Positions 1-8,595 of a stretch of 64,000 bases of DNA are shown here, one piece after another (position 1 is the first letter of the stretch; each line of letters begins with the position of its first letter). The position numbers and the translations under genes were made by a program. The DNA comes from Chelatococcus albus (GTDB lineage: Bacteria; Pseudomonadota; Alphaproteobacteria; Rhizobiales; Beijerinckiaceae), in NCBI RefSeq assembly GCF_030067675.1, contig NZ_JASJEV010000003.1:346580-410579 (forward strand). The letters are read 5' to 3'. The notes under the pieces are model-generated. The model ran no database searches. It worked only from the letters and a program-made list of their open reading frames with translations, and was not told the DNA's origin.

Positions 1-1379
1 CAGAAGTGCCAGTTGACGAGCTTGGTCGAATACAGGCCCTTGCGGTTCCACAGCCACGGCACGAGGCAGTAGATGGCGCCGAAGGAGATGTAGGCGACCC
101 AGCCGAGCGCCCCCGAATGGACGTGGCCGATGGTCCAGTCGGTGTAGTGCGACAGGGAGTTGACCGCCTTCACCGACATGAGCGGCCCCTCGAAGGTCGC
201 CATGCCGTAGAAGGCCACCGACACCACCATCATGCGAAGGACCGGATCGGTGCGCAGCTTGTCCCAGGCGCCCGACAGCGTCATGAGGCCGTTGATCATG
301 CCGCCCCAGGAGGGCATCCAGAGCATGACCGAGAAGGTCATGCCGAGGGTCTGCGCCCAGTCCGGCAGCGCCGTGTAGTGCAGATGGTGCGGCCCGGCCC
401 AGATGTAGAGGAAGATCAGCGCCCAGAAGTGGATGATCGACAGGCGGTAGGAATAGACCGGCCGGTCGGCGCGCTTGGGGATGAAGTAGTACATCAGCGC
501 CAGGAAGCCGGCGGTGAGGAAGAAGCCGACGGCGTTGTGGCCGTACCACCACTGCACGAGGGCATCCTGCACGCCCGCCCAGACGATGTAGCTCTTCGGC
601 GAGAACAGCGACACCGGCACCGCGGCGTTGTTGCCGAGGTGGAGGACGGCGATCGTCAGGATGAAGGCGAGATAGAACCAGTTGGCGACGTAGATATGCG
701 GTTCCTTGCGCCGCATCACCGTGCCGAGGAAGACGAGGAAATAGGCGACCCAGACGACGGTGAGCCACAGGTCGGCGTACCACTCCGGCTCGGCATATTC
801 CTTCGACTGCGTGATGCCGAGGAGGTAGCCCGTGCCGGCGATGACGATGAAGAAGTTGTAGCCGAGCACCACGAACCAGGGCGCGATGTCGCCGGCAAGA
901 CGGGCGCGGCAGGTGCGCTGCACGACATAGAAGGAGGTCGCGATCAGCACGTTGCCGCCGAAGGCGAAGATGACCGCCGAGGTGTGCAACGGCCGGATGC
1001 GCCCGAAACTGAGCCAGGGCAGATCGAGGTTGAGGACCGGGAAGGCAAGCTGCAGCGCGGCGAGCAGGCCGACGGCGAAGCCGGCGATGCCCCAGACCAT
1101 CGCCGCGACGGTCGCAAACCTGACCGGCCCCATGCTGTAGTTGGGCTTTCCGGCGATCTCGAGCGGCGGCAGGTCAGCCGGCCGATCATAGTAGCGGTCG
1201 AGGATCTTGAAGACCGCCCAGAGGCTGCCCGCCGCGAAGAGATAGGCGTGGAAGGCATATTCGGGCGTGTAGGCCTTCGCCGCCACGACGATGGAGAGAA
1301 CGGCGAGCGCCGCGAAGGCTGCCGCGGCCCCGACCTCGCCGAAGGTCATGTTCTTTTGGGATGTGATCGTCTGCGCCAT
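1..1379 (-). CDS. ccoN: cbb3-type cytochrome c oxidase subunit I (N-terminal 459 residues; runs off the left edge)
   Basis: Catalytic haem-copper subunit of the high-affinity terminal oxidase, an inner-membrane proton pump used at low oxygen. The protein begins [17 protein letters not shown] and shows a first hydrophobic helix followed by the [16 protein letters not shown] and KPNYSMGPV stretches typical of CcoN. Further membrane helices continue to base 1, where the gene is cut. CcoN is usually about 480 to 550 residues, so only the C-terminal end is missing. The remaining ccoOQP genes should lie beyond the left edge. The start at 1379 gives the expected CcoN N-terminus. A perfect FNR/FixK box is centred about 105 bases upstream, which fits the known oxygen control of this operon in alphaproteobacteria. 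Confidence 0.95.
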   Translation of the reverse strand, partial: MAQTITSQKNMTFGEVGAAAAFAALAVLSIVVAAKAYTPEYAFHAYLFAAGSLWAVFKILDRYYDRPADLPPLEIAGKPNYSMGPVRFATVAAMVWGIAGFAVGLLAALQLAFPVLNLDLPWLSFGRIRPLHTSAVIFAFGGNVLIATSFYVVQRTCRARLAGDIAPWFVVLGYNFFIVIAGTGYLLGITQSKEYAEPEWYADLWLTVVWVAYFLVFLGTVMRRKEPHIYVANWFYLAFILTIAVLHLGNNAAVPVSLFSPKSYIVWAGVQDALVQWWYGHNAVGFFLTAGFLALMYYFIPKRADRPVYSYRLSIIHFWALIFLYIWAGPHHLHYTALPDWAQTLGMTFSVMLWMPSWGGMINGLMTLSGAWDKLRTDPVLRMMVVSVAFYGMATFEGPLMSVKAVNSLSHYTDWTIGHVHSGALGWVAYISFGAIYCLVPWLWNRKGLYSTKLVNWHF

Positions 1380-1477
1380 GTCCGAGAGCCCCGGTCGTGA
1401 CGGCAGCCGAACTCCCCTCTCGGAGCCGGCCTTCGCCACCCTCGCCCGGACCATGGGGAGCAGGGCGCGCGCGCTCC

Positions 1478-1491
1478 TTGACGCAAATCAA
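1478..1491. promoter_or_regulatory. FNR/FixK-type box upstream of ccoN
   Basis: TTGACGCAAATCAA is a perfect match to the TTGA-N6-TCAA consensus bound by FNR, FnrN and FixK proteins. It sits about 105 bases upstream of the ccoN start, in the gap between ccoN and the fnrN gene. Activation of the oxidase operon by the neighbouring FnrN is the natural inference. Confidence 0.85.
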
Positions 1492-1630
1492 ACAGCAACG
1501 GGGCATCCGTGCGGCGCCTTGCCGCGCGTGCAGGCGCGGCGCGCAAATGCGAACGGCCGTGCGGGCGGCGTCGGCAACGAACATGGCGACGATGGATGGT
1601 CCGGCCAGCCGGGCGCAGGGCCCTGTGGCC

Positions 1631-2374
1631 TCACGCCACGGCGAGGCGCTCGAGACGCGGCAGGTCGAGAAGCCGCACGCCGTCCGGCACGATGAGCAGG
1701 GCCCGCTCGCGGGCGAGCCGCGTCAGCGTGCGGCTCACCGTCTCGATGGTGAGCCCGAGGAAGTCGGCGATGTCCTGCCGTCCCATCGGCAGCGGCACGG
1801 TGACCGAGGCGCCGGTGACGCGCGCCCAGCGGTCGCGCAGCGACATGAGGAAGGAGGCAACCTTCTCCTCCGCCGTGCGGCGGCCGAGGAGCACCATCTG
1901 GTCCTGTGCGAGGCTCAGTTCGTGCGAGGCGAATTCGTGCAGGCGGCGCAGGAGATGCGGCTTCGTATCGACGAAGGCGGAGAAGACCTCCCGCGGGAAT
2001 CGGCAGGTCGTCACGCGCGTGACGGCATCGGCCGAGAAGCCAAACCGATCGGCCATCGACAGGCCGAGGAAATCGCCCGGCAGGGCGAAGCCGACGATCT
2101 GGCGGCGCCCGTCCGGCAGGAGGCGATAGAGGCGCACGACGCCATCGGTGACGTTGTACACGATCTCGGCCGGCTCGTCCTGCAGGAAGAGGGTCGTGCG
2201 CGGCTCGAAGCAGGCCGGATGCGAGAGGCTCTCCAGCTCGCAGAGCTCGCCCGCGTCGAGAGCGGCACAGATGCTCAGGAGCCGCACCTTGCAGTCGACG
2301 CAGCCCTCGCGGCTCCGCGCATGCGGACAGGGCGAAGGTGTATCAGCTCCGCGAGCCTGCTCACACGACATCAT
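1631..2374 (-). CDS. fnrN: FNR/FnrN-type oxygen-sensing transcriptional regulator
   Basis: A 247-residue Crp/Fnr-family activator that should carry an oxygen-labile [4Fe-4S] cluster. The N-terminal cysteines C25-x2-C28-x7-C36 and a central cysteine (C124, in TTCRFP) match the cluster ligands of FnrN-type proteins. A cyclic-nucleotide-type beta roll follows. The C-terminal helix-turn-helix (about 200 to 220) contains ETVSR, the residues that read TTGA-N6-TCAA in FNR. The frame stays open upstream, but homology begins at the MMSC start (2374; 2371 is equally possible). A box of its own class lies 71 bases upstream, suggesting autoregulation, and two more flank ccoN and hemN. The four cysteines argue for direct oxygen sensing rather than a cluster-less FixK. 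Confidence 0.92.
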   Translation of the reverse strand: MMSCEQARGADTPSPCPHARSREGCVDCKVRLLSICAALDAGELCELESLSHPACFEPRTTLFLQDEPAEIVYNVTDGVVRLYRLLPDGRRQIVGFALPGDFLGLSMADRFGFSADAVTRVTTCRFPREVFSAFVDTKPHLLRRLHEFASHELSLAQDQMVLLGRRTAEEKVASFLMSLRDRWARVTGASVTVPLPMGRQDIADFLGLTIETVSRTLTRLARERALLIVPDGVRLLDLPRLERLAVA

Positions 2375-2438
2375 CGCCTGCCTCCAAACCGAAGCACGAT
2401 ACCACAGCGCGTGTTCCATAGCCGAGCCGACGCGAAAC

Positions 2439-2452
2439 TTGACCTGTATCAA
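2439..2452. promoter_or_regulatory. FNR/FixK-type box between fnrN and the GNAT gene
   Basis: TTGACCTGTATCAA is a perfect TTGA-N6-TCAA site in the divergent gap. Its centre is 71 bases from the fnrN start and 67 bases from the GNAT start. It could serve autoregulation of fnrN and also the divergent gene. Confidence 0.85.
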
Positions 2453-2512
2453 TGTCGCACCCCGGCCGCCTCCGCATCGTCGAAGCGGGGGAAATCCTGA
2501 ACGTGCAAGGCG

Positions 2513-2986
2513 ATGGTCGACCTTTTCCGCATGGCTCCTTTGCGTCCGGGTGATGCCCGGCAGGCCTATGCGCTCGTCCGCCTCGCCTATCCGCAGGTGG
2601 CCCTGCGCGACTGGCTCGCCTTCGCCCGGCGAGCGGCGCGGCAGTCGCCGCGGCGGGGCGGCCTCGTGGCGCTGCGCGACGCCCGCGGCTATGTTCATGC
2701 ATTGTTCTCATACCAGGTGGCTGTCGACCTCGAGGGCGGGCCGGTCCTGACGCTCGCCAACCTCATCGTCGGGCGCCTGCCCGGCCCGCTGCTCGACGAT
2801 GCCGTGCAGACGGCGGCCGACGGGCTCGCCCGCAGCCTTGGTTGCCGATCCATCGTCGTCTCTGTGGCCGAGAACGGCCCTGCGGAGGAGATGGCCGCCT
2901 TCGCCCGGCGCGGTTTTTCCCCCCTGGCGAGACGCCTCCTGGAGCGCCCCGCCGCGCCGACGCGGGACGAAGCCCAACAATGTTGA
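2513..2986 (+). CDS. GNAT-like N-acetyltransferase family protein
   Basis: A 157-residue protein with the length and layout of a GNAT domain. It opens with MAPLRPGDARQAYALVRLAYP, like the beta1-alpha1 segment of the fold, has a central segment (SYQVAVDLEGGPVLTLANLIVGRL) like the acceptor-side strands, and a C-terminal AEEMAAFARRGFSPLARRLL segment like the end of the fold. A clean acetyl-CoA loop (Q/RxxGxG/A) is not obvious, so activity is uncertain. The substrate is unknown. The gene lies between fnrN and hemN, behind one FNR box, and its stop codon overlaps the next box. It is therefore probably an oxygen-regulated accessory gene. M7 is an alternative start. Confidence 0.7.
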   Translation: MVDLFRMAPLRPGDARQAYALVRLAYPQVALRDWLAFARRAARQSPRRGGLVALRDARGYVHALFSYQVAVDLEGGPVLTLANLIVGRLPGPLLDDAVQTAADGLARSLGCRSIVVSVAENGPAEEMAAFARRGFSPLARRLLERPAAPTRDEAQQC

Positions 2987-2996
2987 CTTGCGTCAA
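2983..2996. promoter_or_regulatory. FNR/FixK-type box upstream of hemN, overlapping the GNAT stop codon
   Basis: TTGACTTGCGTCAA is a perfect TTGA-N6-TCAA site. Its TGA is also the stop codon of the upstream GNAT gene. The box centre is 41.5 bases before the A of the hemN ATG, the spacing from a transcription start at which class II FNR sites normally act. Confidence 0.85.
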
Positions 2997-3030
2997 CGAA
3001 GCGCGGCGGCGGCCGGACGATTGTGCCCCC

Positions 3031-4380
3031 ATGCAGGCCGATCTCATCACCCGCTACGACCAGCGCGTCCCGCGCTACACGAGCTACCCGACAGCGCCGC
3101 ATTTCGGCGCCGACGTCGACGGAGGCGTCTACGCTGGCTGGCTCGAAGCGCTCGACGAAACCACGACGCTTTCGCTTTATCTGCACGTGCCGTTCTGCGC
3201 CGAGCTGTGCCTCTACTGCGGCTGCCATACGACCGTCGCACGCCGCTACGGACCGGTCGCCGCCTACGTCGAGCTGCTCCTGCGCGAGATCACGCTCGCC
3301 GCCGCGCAGCTGCCCGGCCGCTTCGCCGTCTCGCACATCCATTGGGGCGGCGGCACGCCGACCATCCTCGCCCCCGAAGACCTGCTGCGCGTGACGGAGG
3401 CGCTGCGCAGCCACTTCTCCGTCCGCGACGATGCCGAAACGGCGATCGAGATCGATCCCCGCACGCTCGCGGCGGAGCACGTGCCGGCGCTCGCCGCCAT
3501 GGGTGTGACACGGGCGAGCCTTGGCGTGCAGGATTTCGACCCCAAGGTGCAGCGGGCGATCGGGCGCACCCAGTCCTACGCGCAGACGGCGCGGGCGGCC
3601 GGCTGGCTCGGCCTCGCCGGCGCCAGGAGCCTCAACCTCGACCTGATCTACGGCTTGCCACACCAGACGGTCGAGAGCGTCGTCGCCTCGGTCGGGCAGG
3701 CGCTGAGGCTCGGGCCCGACCGCATCGCCCTCTTCGGCTACGCGCATGTGCCGTGGATGAAGAAGCACCAGAAGCTGCTGCCGGAGGATGCGCTGCCGGA
3801 CACGGCCGAGCGACTCGCGCAGATGCAGGCCGCGACCGACGCCATCACGAGTGCCGGCTACGTCGCCATCGGGCTCGACCATTTCGCCAAGCCGGGCGAT
3901 GCGCTCGCCCGCGCCCGGGCGGAGGGCCGCCTGCACCGCAACTTCCAGGGCTATACCACCGACGCCGCGCCGGCCCTCATCGGCTTCGGCACGTCGGCGA
4001 TCGGCTCGCTGCCGCAGGGCTACGTGCAGAACGCGGCGACCACCGTCGCCTACCGCGACGCCTTGACTGCGGGACGTCTGCCCATTGCCCGCGGCATCGT
4101 GCTGACGTCCGAGGATCGCCTGCGTCGCGCCGTCATCGAGCGGCTCATGTGCGATCTTGCGGTCGATCTCGCGGCGGTGGCCGCGATTCACGGCCGCCCG
4201 GCACACGTGTTCGCCGGAGAGCTCCCGGCACTCGATCGCATGGCGGCGGACGGCATCCTGCAGCGCGATGGCTGGCGCATTGCGGTACCGGACAGCGCCC
4301 GCCTCTACGTGCGCAACGTCTGCGCCGTCTTCGACGCCCGGCTCGCCGAGGGGCAGGCCCGCTACTCACGCGCGCTGTAG
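3031..4380 (+). CDS. hemN: oxygen-independent coproporphyrinogen III oxidase
   Basis: Radical-SAM enzyme that decarboxylates coproporphyrinogen III to protoporphyrinogen IX without oxygen, keeping haem synthesis going under anoxia. The 449-residue length fits HemN. The N-terminus (RYDQRVPRYTSYPTAPHF) is diagnostic, and the radical-SAM cysteines are C56-x3-C60-x2-C63 plus C65 in PFCAELCLYCGCH. GGGTP follows and binds SAM. I placed the start at the ATG giving MQADLITRYDQ; the frame is open further upstream but without homology. There is no Shine-Dalgarno sequence before this ATG. The FNR box just upstream implies anaerobic induction together with the cbb3 oxidase, a known FnrN regulon member. 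Confidence 0.95.
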   Translation: MQADLITRYDQRVPRYTSYPTAPHFGADVDGGVYAGWLEALDETTTLSLYLHVPFCAELCLYCGCHTTVARRYGPVAAYVELLLREITLAAAQLPGRFAVSHIHWGGGTPTILAPEDLLRVTEALRSHFSVRDDAETAIEIDPRTLAAEHVPALAAMGVTRASLGVQDFDPKVQRAIGRTQSYAQTARAAGWLGLAGARSLNLDLIYGLPHQTVESVVASVGQALRLGPDRIALFGYAHVPWMKKHQKLLPEDALPDTAERLAQMQAATDAITSAGYVAIGLDHFAKPGDALARARAEGRLHRNFQGYTTDAAPALIGFGTSAIGSLPQGYVQNAATTVAYRDALTAGRLPIARGIVLTSEDRLRRAVIERLMCDLAVDLAAVAAIHGRPAHVFAGELPALDRMAADGILQRDGWRIAVPDSARLYVRNVCAVFDARLAEGQARYSRAL

Positions 4381-4382
4381 GG

Positions 4383-4397
4383 ACCGCCCCGGGCGGT
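4383..4397. terminator. short GC-rich inverted repeat between convergent genes
   Basis: ACCGCCCCGGGCGGT is a perfect dyad lying between the ends of hemN and the convergent substrate-binding protein gene. It could fold as a small hairpin and act as a bidirectional terminator. There is no following T run, so this is tentative. Confidence 0.35.
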
Positions 4398-4430
4398 ACC
4401 GCCGGTCGCGGCACCGCCCTTGGCGACGCT

Positions 4431-5261
4431 TCAGTCCCTGCCCTGGTTGAGGGCGACGGGAGCGAGCTTGTTGGCCGTGAGGCCGTGCTTGGCGAGAAGC
4501 TGGTCGTAGGCACCGCTCTTCTGCAGCCGTTCGAGGGCGCCCTTCACCGCGTCGCGCAGGCCGGCCTCGGTCTTCAGGAAGGGAATGCCCGAGAGCGATT
4601 CCGTGAATGCCTCGCCGAGGAGCACATAGGTGTTGGGCTCGAGCTGCTGGAAATAGGGCAGCGTCTCGTTGCCCTGCACCGCGCCTTGGATGCGCTGCGT
4701 CTTGAGCTGGTTGCGCGCATCCGCCGAGCCCTCGGTTCCCACCACCGTGATGGCCGGCTTGCCCTTGGCGACGCAGTTCTTCTCGCTCCACGCGGCGATC
4801 TGGTTCGGCCAGTTCGTCGAGCGGCTGGCGCCGACCGACTTGCCGCACAGGTCCTCGGGCGTCTTGATGTCCTTGGCGAGCGCCGTGATCGTGTAGAACT
4901 GCGCGCCCGACTTCATGTAGTCGACGAAATCGACCGTCTCGCGCCGCGACGGCAGATCGCTCATGCCGGCGAGCACCATGTCGACGCGGCCGGTCTGCAG
5001 CGACGGCAGCATCTGCGCGAAGGCGATCTCCTGCCATTCGACCGTCACGCCGAGCTCCTTGGCGACGGCCTCACCGAGGTCGATGTCGAAGCCCTGCAAC
5101 TTGTTGGTGGCCGGGTCCTTGTAGGTGATCGGCGCGTAGTTCGGATTGGTGGCGACGACGATCTTGCCTGCCTGCCTGATGCGCGCCGGCAACTCCTGCG
5201 CCAGCGCCGGCACGGCCGCGAGCATGGCCGCGGCTGCGGCGAGTGTTGCGAACGTCTTCAT
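4431..5261 (-). CDS. polar amino-acid ABC transporter substrate-binding protein (family 3)
   Basis: Periplasmic binding protein that delivers an amino acid to the membrane complex encoded by the next two genes. MKTFATLAAAAAMLAAVPALAQ is a signal peptide with an AQ cleavage site. The mature part has the family-3 hallmarks IVVATNPNYAPITYKDPATNKLQGFDIDLGEAVAKELG and VDMVLAGMSDLPSRRETVDFVDYM. The length (276 residues) is normal. The start at 5261 is chosen because it begins the signal peptide. The gene is last in a four-gene same-strand block (lyase, permease, ATPase, binding protein). The ligand cannot be read from sequence; the adjacent ArgH-type lyase hints at arginine or a related compound. 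Confidence 0.9.
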   Translation of the reverse strand: MKTFATLAAAAAMLAAVPALAQELPARIRQAGKIVVATNPNYAPITYKDPATNKLQGFDIDLGEAVAKELGVTVEWQEIAFAQMLPSLQTGRVDMVLAGMSDLPSRRETVDFVDYMKSGAQFYTITALAKDIKTPEDLCGKSVGASRSTNWPNQIAAWSEKNCVAKGKPAITVVGTEGSADARNQLKTQRIQGAVQGNETLPYFQQLEPNTYVLLGEAFTESLSGIPFLKTEAGLRDAVKGALERLQKSGAYDQLLAKHGLTANKLAPVALNQGRD

Positions 5262-5298
5262 TCTGGTTCTCCCCTGCACTCGTTATGGAGGTCGCCGG

Positions 5299-6096
5299 TC
5301 AGGACAGGACGGCGGCAATGAAATCGCGGGTACGCTGCTCGCGCGGGTCGACGAGGACCTCTCGGGGCGGGCCGACCTCGACGATGCGCCCCCGGTCCAT
5401 GAACACGACGCGGTTCGCCACCTCGCGCGCGAAGCCGAGTTCGTGCGTGACGACGATCATGGTCATGCCGGTCGTCGCGAGGTGGCGCATGACGGCGAGA
5501 ACCTCGCCGACGAGCTCGGGGTCGAGCGCCGAGGTCGGCTCGTCGAAGAGCATGAGCTTCGGCTTCATCGCCAAGGCACGGGCGATGGCGATGCGCTGCT
5601 GCTGGCCGCCGGACAGCTCGCTCGGATAGGCGTTGCGCTTGTCGGCGAGGCCGACGCGCTCGAGCAGCGCCAGGGCTTCCGCGCTCGCCTCCTTCTTCGC
5701 CCGCTTCTGAACGGTCACCGGCCCCTCGATGATGTTCTCGAGGGCGGTCATGTGGGCGAAGAGGTTGAAGCGCTGGAAGACCATGCCGCTCGCCAGCCGC
5801 TGGCGGGCGACCTCGGCGTCGGTCAGCTCGTAGAGGGCGTCGCCGTCGCGGCGGAAGCCGGCGAGCTCGCCGTCGACCCAGATGGCGCCCGCGTCGATGC
5901 GCTCGAGCTGGTTGATGCAGCGCAGGAACGTGCTCTTGCCCGAGCCCGACGGCCCGATGATGCACAGGACCTCGCCGCGCGGGATTTCGAGCGACACGCC
6001 CTGCAGGGCGTGCAGCGGCCCGAAATGCTTGTGGACGTCGACGGCGACGACCATGGGCGTCGCGGCAGCTCCCTGCATGTCGTCACCTCCCCGCAT
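5299..6096 (-). CDS. amino-acid ABC transporter ATP-binding protein (GlnQ/HisP type)
   Basis: A 265-residue cytoplasmic ATPase of the polar amino-acid uptake family. Visible motifs are Walker [10 protein letters not shown] (about 48 to 56), the Q-loop MVFQRFNLF, the signature LSGGQQQR (about 161 to 168), Walker [14 protein letters not shown] and the switch histidine in VVTHELGFA. The start at 6096 shares its A with the stop codon of the upstream permease (TGATG), indicating translational coupling; M7 is an alternative. It functions with the adjacent permease and binding protein. Confidence 0.93.
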   Translation of the reverse strand: MRGGDDMQGAAATPMVVAVDVHKHFGPLHALQGVSLEIPRGEVLCIIGPSGSGKSTFLRCINQLERIDAGAIWVDGELAGFRRDGDALYELTDAEVARQRLASGMVFQRFNLFAHMTALENIIEGPVTVQKRAKKEASAEALALLERVGLADKRNAYPSELSGGQQQRIAIARALAMKPKLMLFDEPTSALDPELVGEVLAVMRHLATTGMTMIVVTHELGFAREVANRVVFMDRGRIVEVGPPREVLVDPREQRTRDFIAAVLS

Positions 6097-7016
6097 CACG
6101 CGGCCTCCGGCGCGGCCGCCGCCGCGCGCGCCGGGCGGCGGTCGCCGCGCCCCCTGGAGAAGTACCGTTCGAGATAGTGCTGCCCGATGGACAGGATCGT
6201 CACCACGACGAGGTACCAGATGGCCGCGACGATGAGCAGCTCGATGACGCGCGCATTGGCGTAGTAGATCGTCTGCGCATTGCGCAGGATCTCGGCATAC
6301 TGGATGACGCTTGCCACCGAGGTGAGCTTGACCATGCTGATCACCTCGTTGCCCACCGGCGGGATGATGACGCGCATGGCCTGCGGCAGGACGATGCGGC
6401 GCAGCGTCGTCAGTCGCGTCATGCCGATGGCCTTGGCCGCCTCCGTCTGGCCGACGTCGACGGAGAGGATGCCGCCGCGCACCACCTCCGCCGTATAGGC
6501 CCCCTGGTTGATGCCGAGGCCGAGGAGTGTGGCCACGAATGGCGTCATCACGTCGACGGTCCGCGCCTCGAAGAGGCCCGGGATGCCGAGCCGCGGGAAG
6601 ACGAGCGCGAGGTTGAACCAGAGCAGCAGCTGCAGCAGCAGCGGCGTGCCGCGGAAGAACCAGATGTAGAAGACAGCGACGTTCTTCAGCACCGGGTTCG
6701 GCGACATGACCATGATGGCGAAGAGGACGCCGAGCGCGATGCCGAGGACCATGGCGCATACGGTCATGAGGATGGTGTTGGCGAGGCCGCTGAGAATCGC
6801 CGGCGCGGTGAAGAACTGCGCCACCACTGGCCAGGCGATCTGGCCTTCGGCAAAGGCCTTGGCAACCGCCGCGAAGGCGAGAAGGATCAGCGCCGCCGCG
6901 ACCCAGCGGCCATAGTGCCGGCGCGGCACGTGGCGCAGATGCGCGATGGAATAGGCCGAGGTGACACCCACCGGCTTGGCTTCGGCTGCACTGGTGTTCA
7001 CGACCGTCCGATCCAT
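6096..7016 (-). CDS. polar amino-acid ABC transporter permease (HisM/GlnP family)
   Basis: A 306-residue inner-membrane permease. After a polar N-terminus of about 38 residues there is a first helix ([18 protein letters not shown]) and then the HEQRTER-type permease core. [16 protein letters not shown] and the coupling-loop segment [33 protein letters not shown] (EAA motif) are typical of HisM/GlnP proteins. Only one permease gene is present, so the channel may be a homodimer. It overlaps the ATPase gene by one base and follows the argH-like gene by 28 bases. Confidence 0.92.
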   Translation of the reverse strand: MDRTVVNTSAAEAKPVGVTSAYSIAHLRHVPRRHYGRWVAAALILLAFAAVAKAFAEGQIAWPVVAQFFTAPAILSGLANTILMTVCAMVLGIALGVLFAIMVMSPNPVLKNVAVFYIWFFRGTPLLLQLLLWFNLALVFPRLGIPGLFEARTVDVMTPFVATLLGLGINQGAYTAEVVRGGILSVDVGQTEAAKAIGMTRLTTLRRIVLPQAMRVIIPPVGNEVISMVKLTSVASVIQYAEILRNAQTIYYANARVIELLIVAAIWYLVVVTILSIGQHYLERYFSRGRGDRRPARAAAAAPEAA

Positions 7017-7044
7017 TCCCGCAATCCCGCTCCCTGCCGGCGCC

Positions 7045-8469
7045 TCAGCTGCGCGGTCCGTCGTAGGCCGCCGCCCATTCTCGCTGCGCCTCCAGCGTTC
7101 CGGCGAGCCGCGCCAACTGCTCGCGCACCCGCTCGGGCGCAGTGCCGCCGTAGCCCCTCCGAGCCGCCACCGCCGCTTCCGCCGTCAGGCAGCTCCTGAT
7201 CGCCGGCTCGAGTCGCACGTCCACGGCGGCGAGATCGGCCTCGGCGAGGTCATCGAGCCCGATGCCGCGGTCCTCGCAATGCCGCACAAGGGCGCCGGTG
7301 ATCTCGTGGGCTTCGGAAAAGGGCACGCCACGGCGCGCCAGCCAGTCCGCCACCTCGGTCGCCAGCGTGAAGCCATCAGTCGACTGTTTCTTCAGCGCGG
7401 CGACGTTGACCCGCATGGTGCGCACCATGCCGGCCATCGCCGGCAGCACGAGGGACAGCGTGTCGACCGCCTCGAATGCCGTACGCTTGTCCTCGGCGAG
7501 ATCGCGGTTGTAGGCGAAGGGCAGCCCCTTCAGGGCGGTGAGCATCGCTGCGAGGCCGCCGATCAGCCGGGCCGCGCGCCCGCGCGTCAGCTCCGCGATG
7601 TCGGCGTTCTTCTTCTGCGGCATGATCGACGAACCGGTGGCATAGGCATCGTCGAGTTCGATCCAGCCGAACTGGCGCGACGACCACAGGAAGATCTCCT
7701 CCGCGAGGCGTGACAGATGCACGCCGAGCATCGCCGCGACGAAGAGGAATTCCGCCACGTGGTCGCGGCTGCCCACCGCATCGATGGAATTCTCGCAGGG
7801 CGCCTCGTAGCCGAGTTCCCGCGCCGAGAGCTCGGGCCTGAGCGCGATCGCCGAACCCGCAAGGGCCGCGGCCCCGAGCGGGGAACGCGCGGCGCGACGG
7901 TCCCAGTCGCGCAGGCGCTCCACGTCGCGCGCGAAGGTCTGGCTGTGGGCGAGAAGCTGATGGGCGAAGGTGACGGGCTGTGCCGGCTGCAGATGCGTGA
8001 AGCCGGGCGCCACCGTTTCGACATGCCTCTGTGCCTGGGTCACGAGCGCGTCCTGCAGCGCGAGAACGTCGAGCGCCAGGCGCCGGCCCACGTCGCGCAG
8101 GTAGAGCTTCAGGTCGTTGGCGGCCTGGTCATTGCGCGACCGGCCGGCGCGGAGCTTGCCGCCGACGGGCCCGAGCCGATCGACGAGCACGCGCTCGAGA
8201 AAGGTGTGCACGTCCTCGTCCGTCTCGGAGGGGCGGAGCGTGCCGGCCGAGACATCCTCGTCGATCGCCGTGAGTGCCGCCGCAATGCATGCCCCCTCCT
8301 CCTCGCTCAGCGCACCCGCCCGCACGAGCTCCCGGGCATGGGCGAGCGATGACGCGATGTCATAGGGGACGAGACGGAAATGGCTGCTGTCCGAACGGGA
8401 CAAGCTCATCAGCTCGGGCGCGGGGCTTGCGCGGAAACGGGCTCCCCACAAGCGTTTCGGCTGGTCCAT
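7045..8469 (-). CDS. argH: argininosuccinate lyase family protein (ArgH paralogue)
   Basis: Fumarase/aspartase-superfamily lyase that would split argininosuccinate into arginine and fumarate. The superfamily signature GSSIMPQKKN is intact, as are AGRSRNDQ and THLQPAQPVTFAHQLL. The length (474) is close to normal ArgH. I chose the ATG giving MDQPKRLWGARF; the open frame extends upstream without homology. The location is unusual: it is the first gene of an amino-acid ABC transporter block, divergent from a LysR regulator, not in an arginine biosynthesis setting. It may therefore be a catabolic or salvage paralogue acting on an imported compound. That is inference; it could also be the only argH of the cell. 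Confidence 0.88.
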   Translation of the reverse strand: MDQPKRLWGARFRASPAPELMSLSRSDSSHFRLVPYDIASSLAHARELVRAGALSEEEGACIAAALTAIDEDVSAGTLRPSETDEDVHTFLERVLVDRLGPVGGKLRAGRSRNDQAANDLKLYLRDVGRRLALDVLALQDALVTQAQRHVETVAPGFTHLQPAQPVTFAHQLLAHSQTFARDVERLRDWDRRAARSPLGAAALAGSAIALRPELSARELGYEAPCENSIDAVGSRDHVAEFLFVAAMLGVHLSRLAEEIFLWSSRQFGWIELDDAYATGSSIMPQKKNADIAELTRGRAARLIGGLAAMLTALKGLPFAYNRDLAEDKRTAFEAVDTLSLVLPAMAGMVRTMRVNVAALKKQSTDGFTLATEVADWLARRGVPFSEAHEITGALVRHCEDRGIGLDDLAEADLAAVDVRLEPAIRSCLTAEAAVAARRGYGGTAPERVREQLARLAGTLEAQREWAAAYDGPRS

Positions 8470-8595
8470 GCAGATCTCCGTCGGCTCCGGGGAGGCTGAC
8501 AGGGTGTCGCAGGCATCACAAATGAAATGATCTCCCATCGGTAGTCGGTGTTGGAATATCTAGAGGGCTCGTATTCCCTTCCGGCAACGGTCGTC

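Noticed and set aside
6..1400. Long plus-strand open frame of 464 codons over ccoN
   Set aside because: It is rich in Arg, Asp, Glu and His from antisense reading of GC-rich codons and has no domain; the minus strand encodes CcoN.
2799..5321. 840-codon plus-strand frame spanning hemN and the convergent binding-protein gene
   Set aside because: It crosses two well-identified genes in other frames and its composition is the usual Arg/Pro/Ala pattern of high-GC shadow frames.
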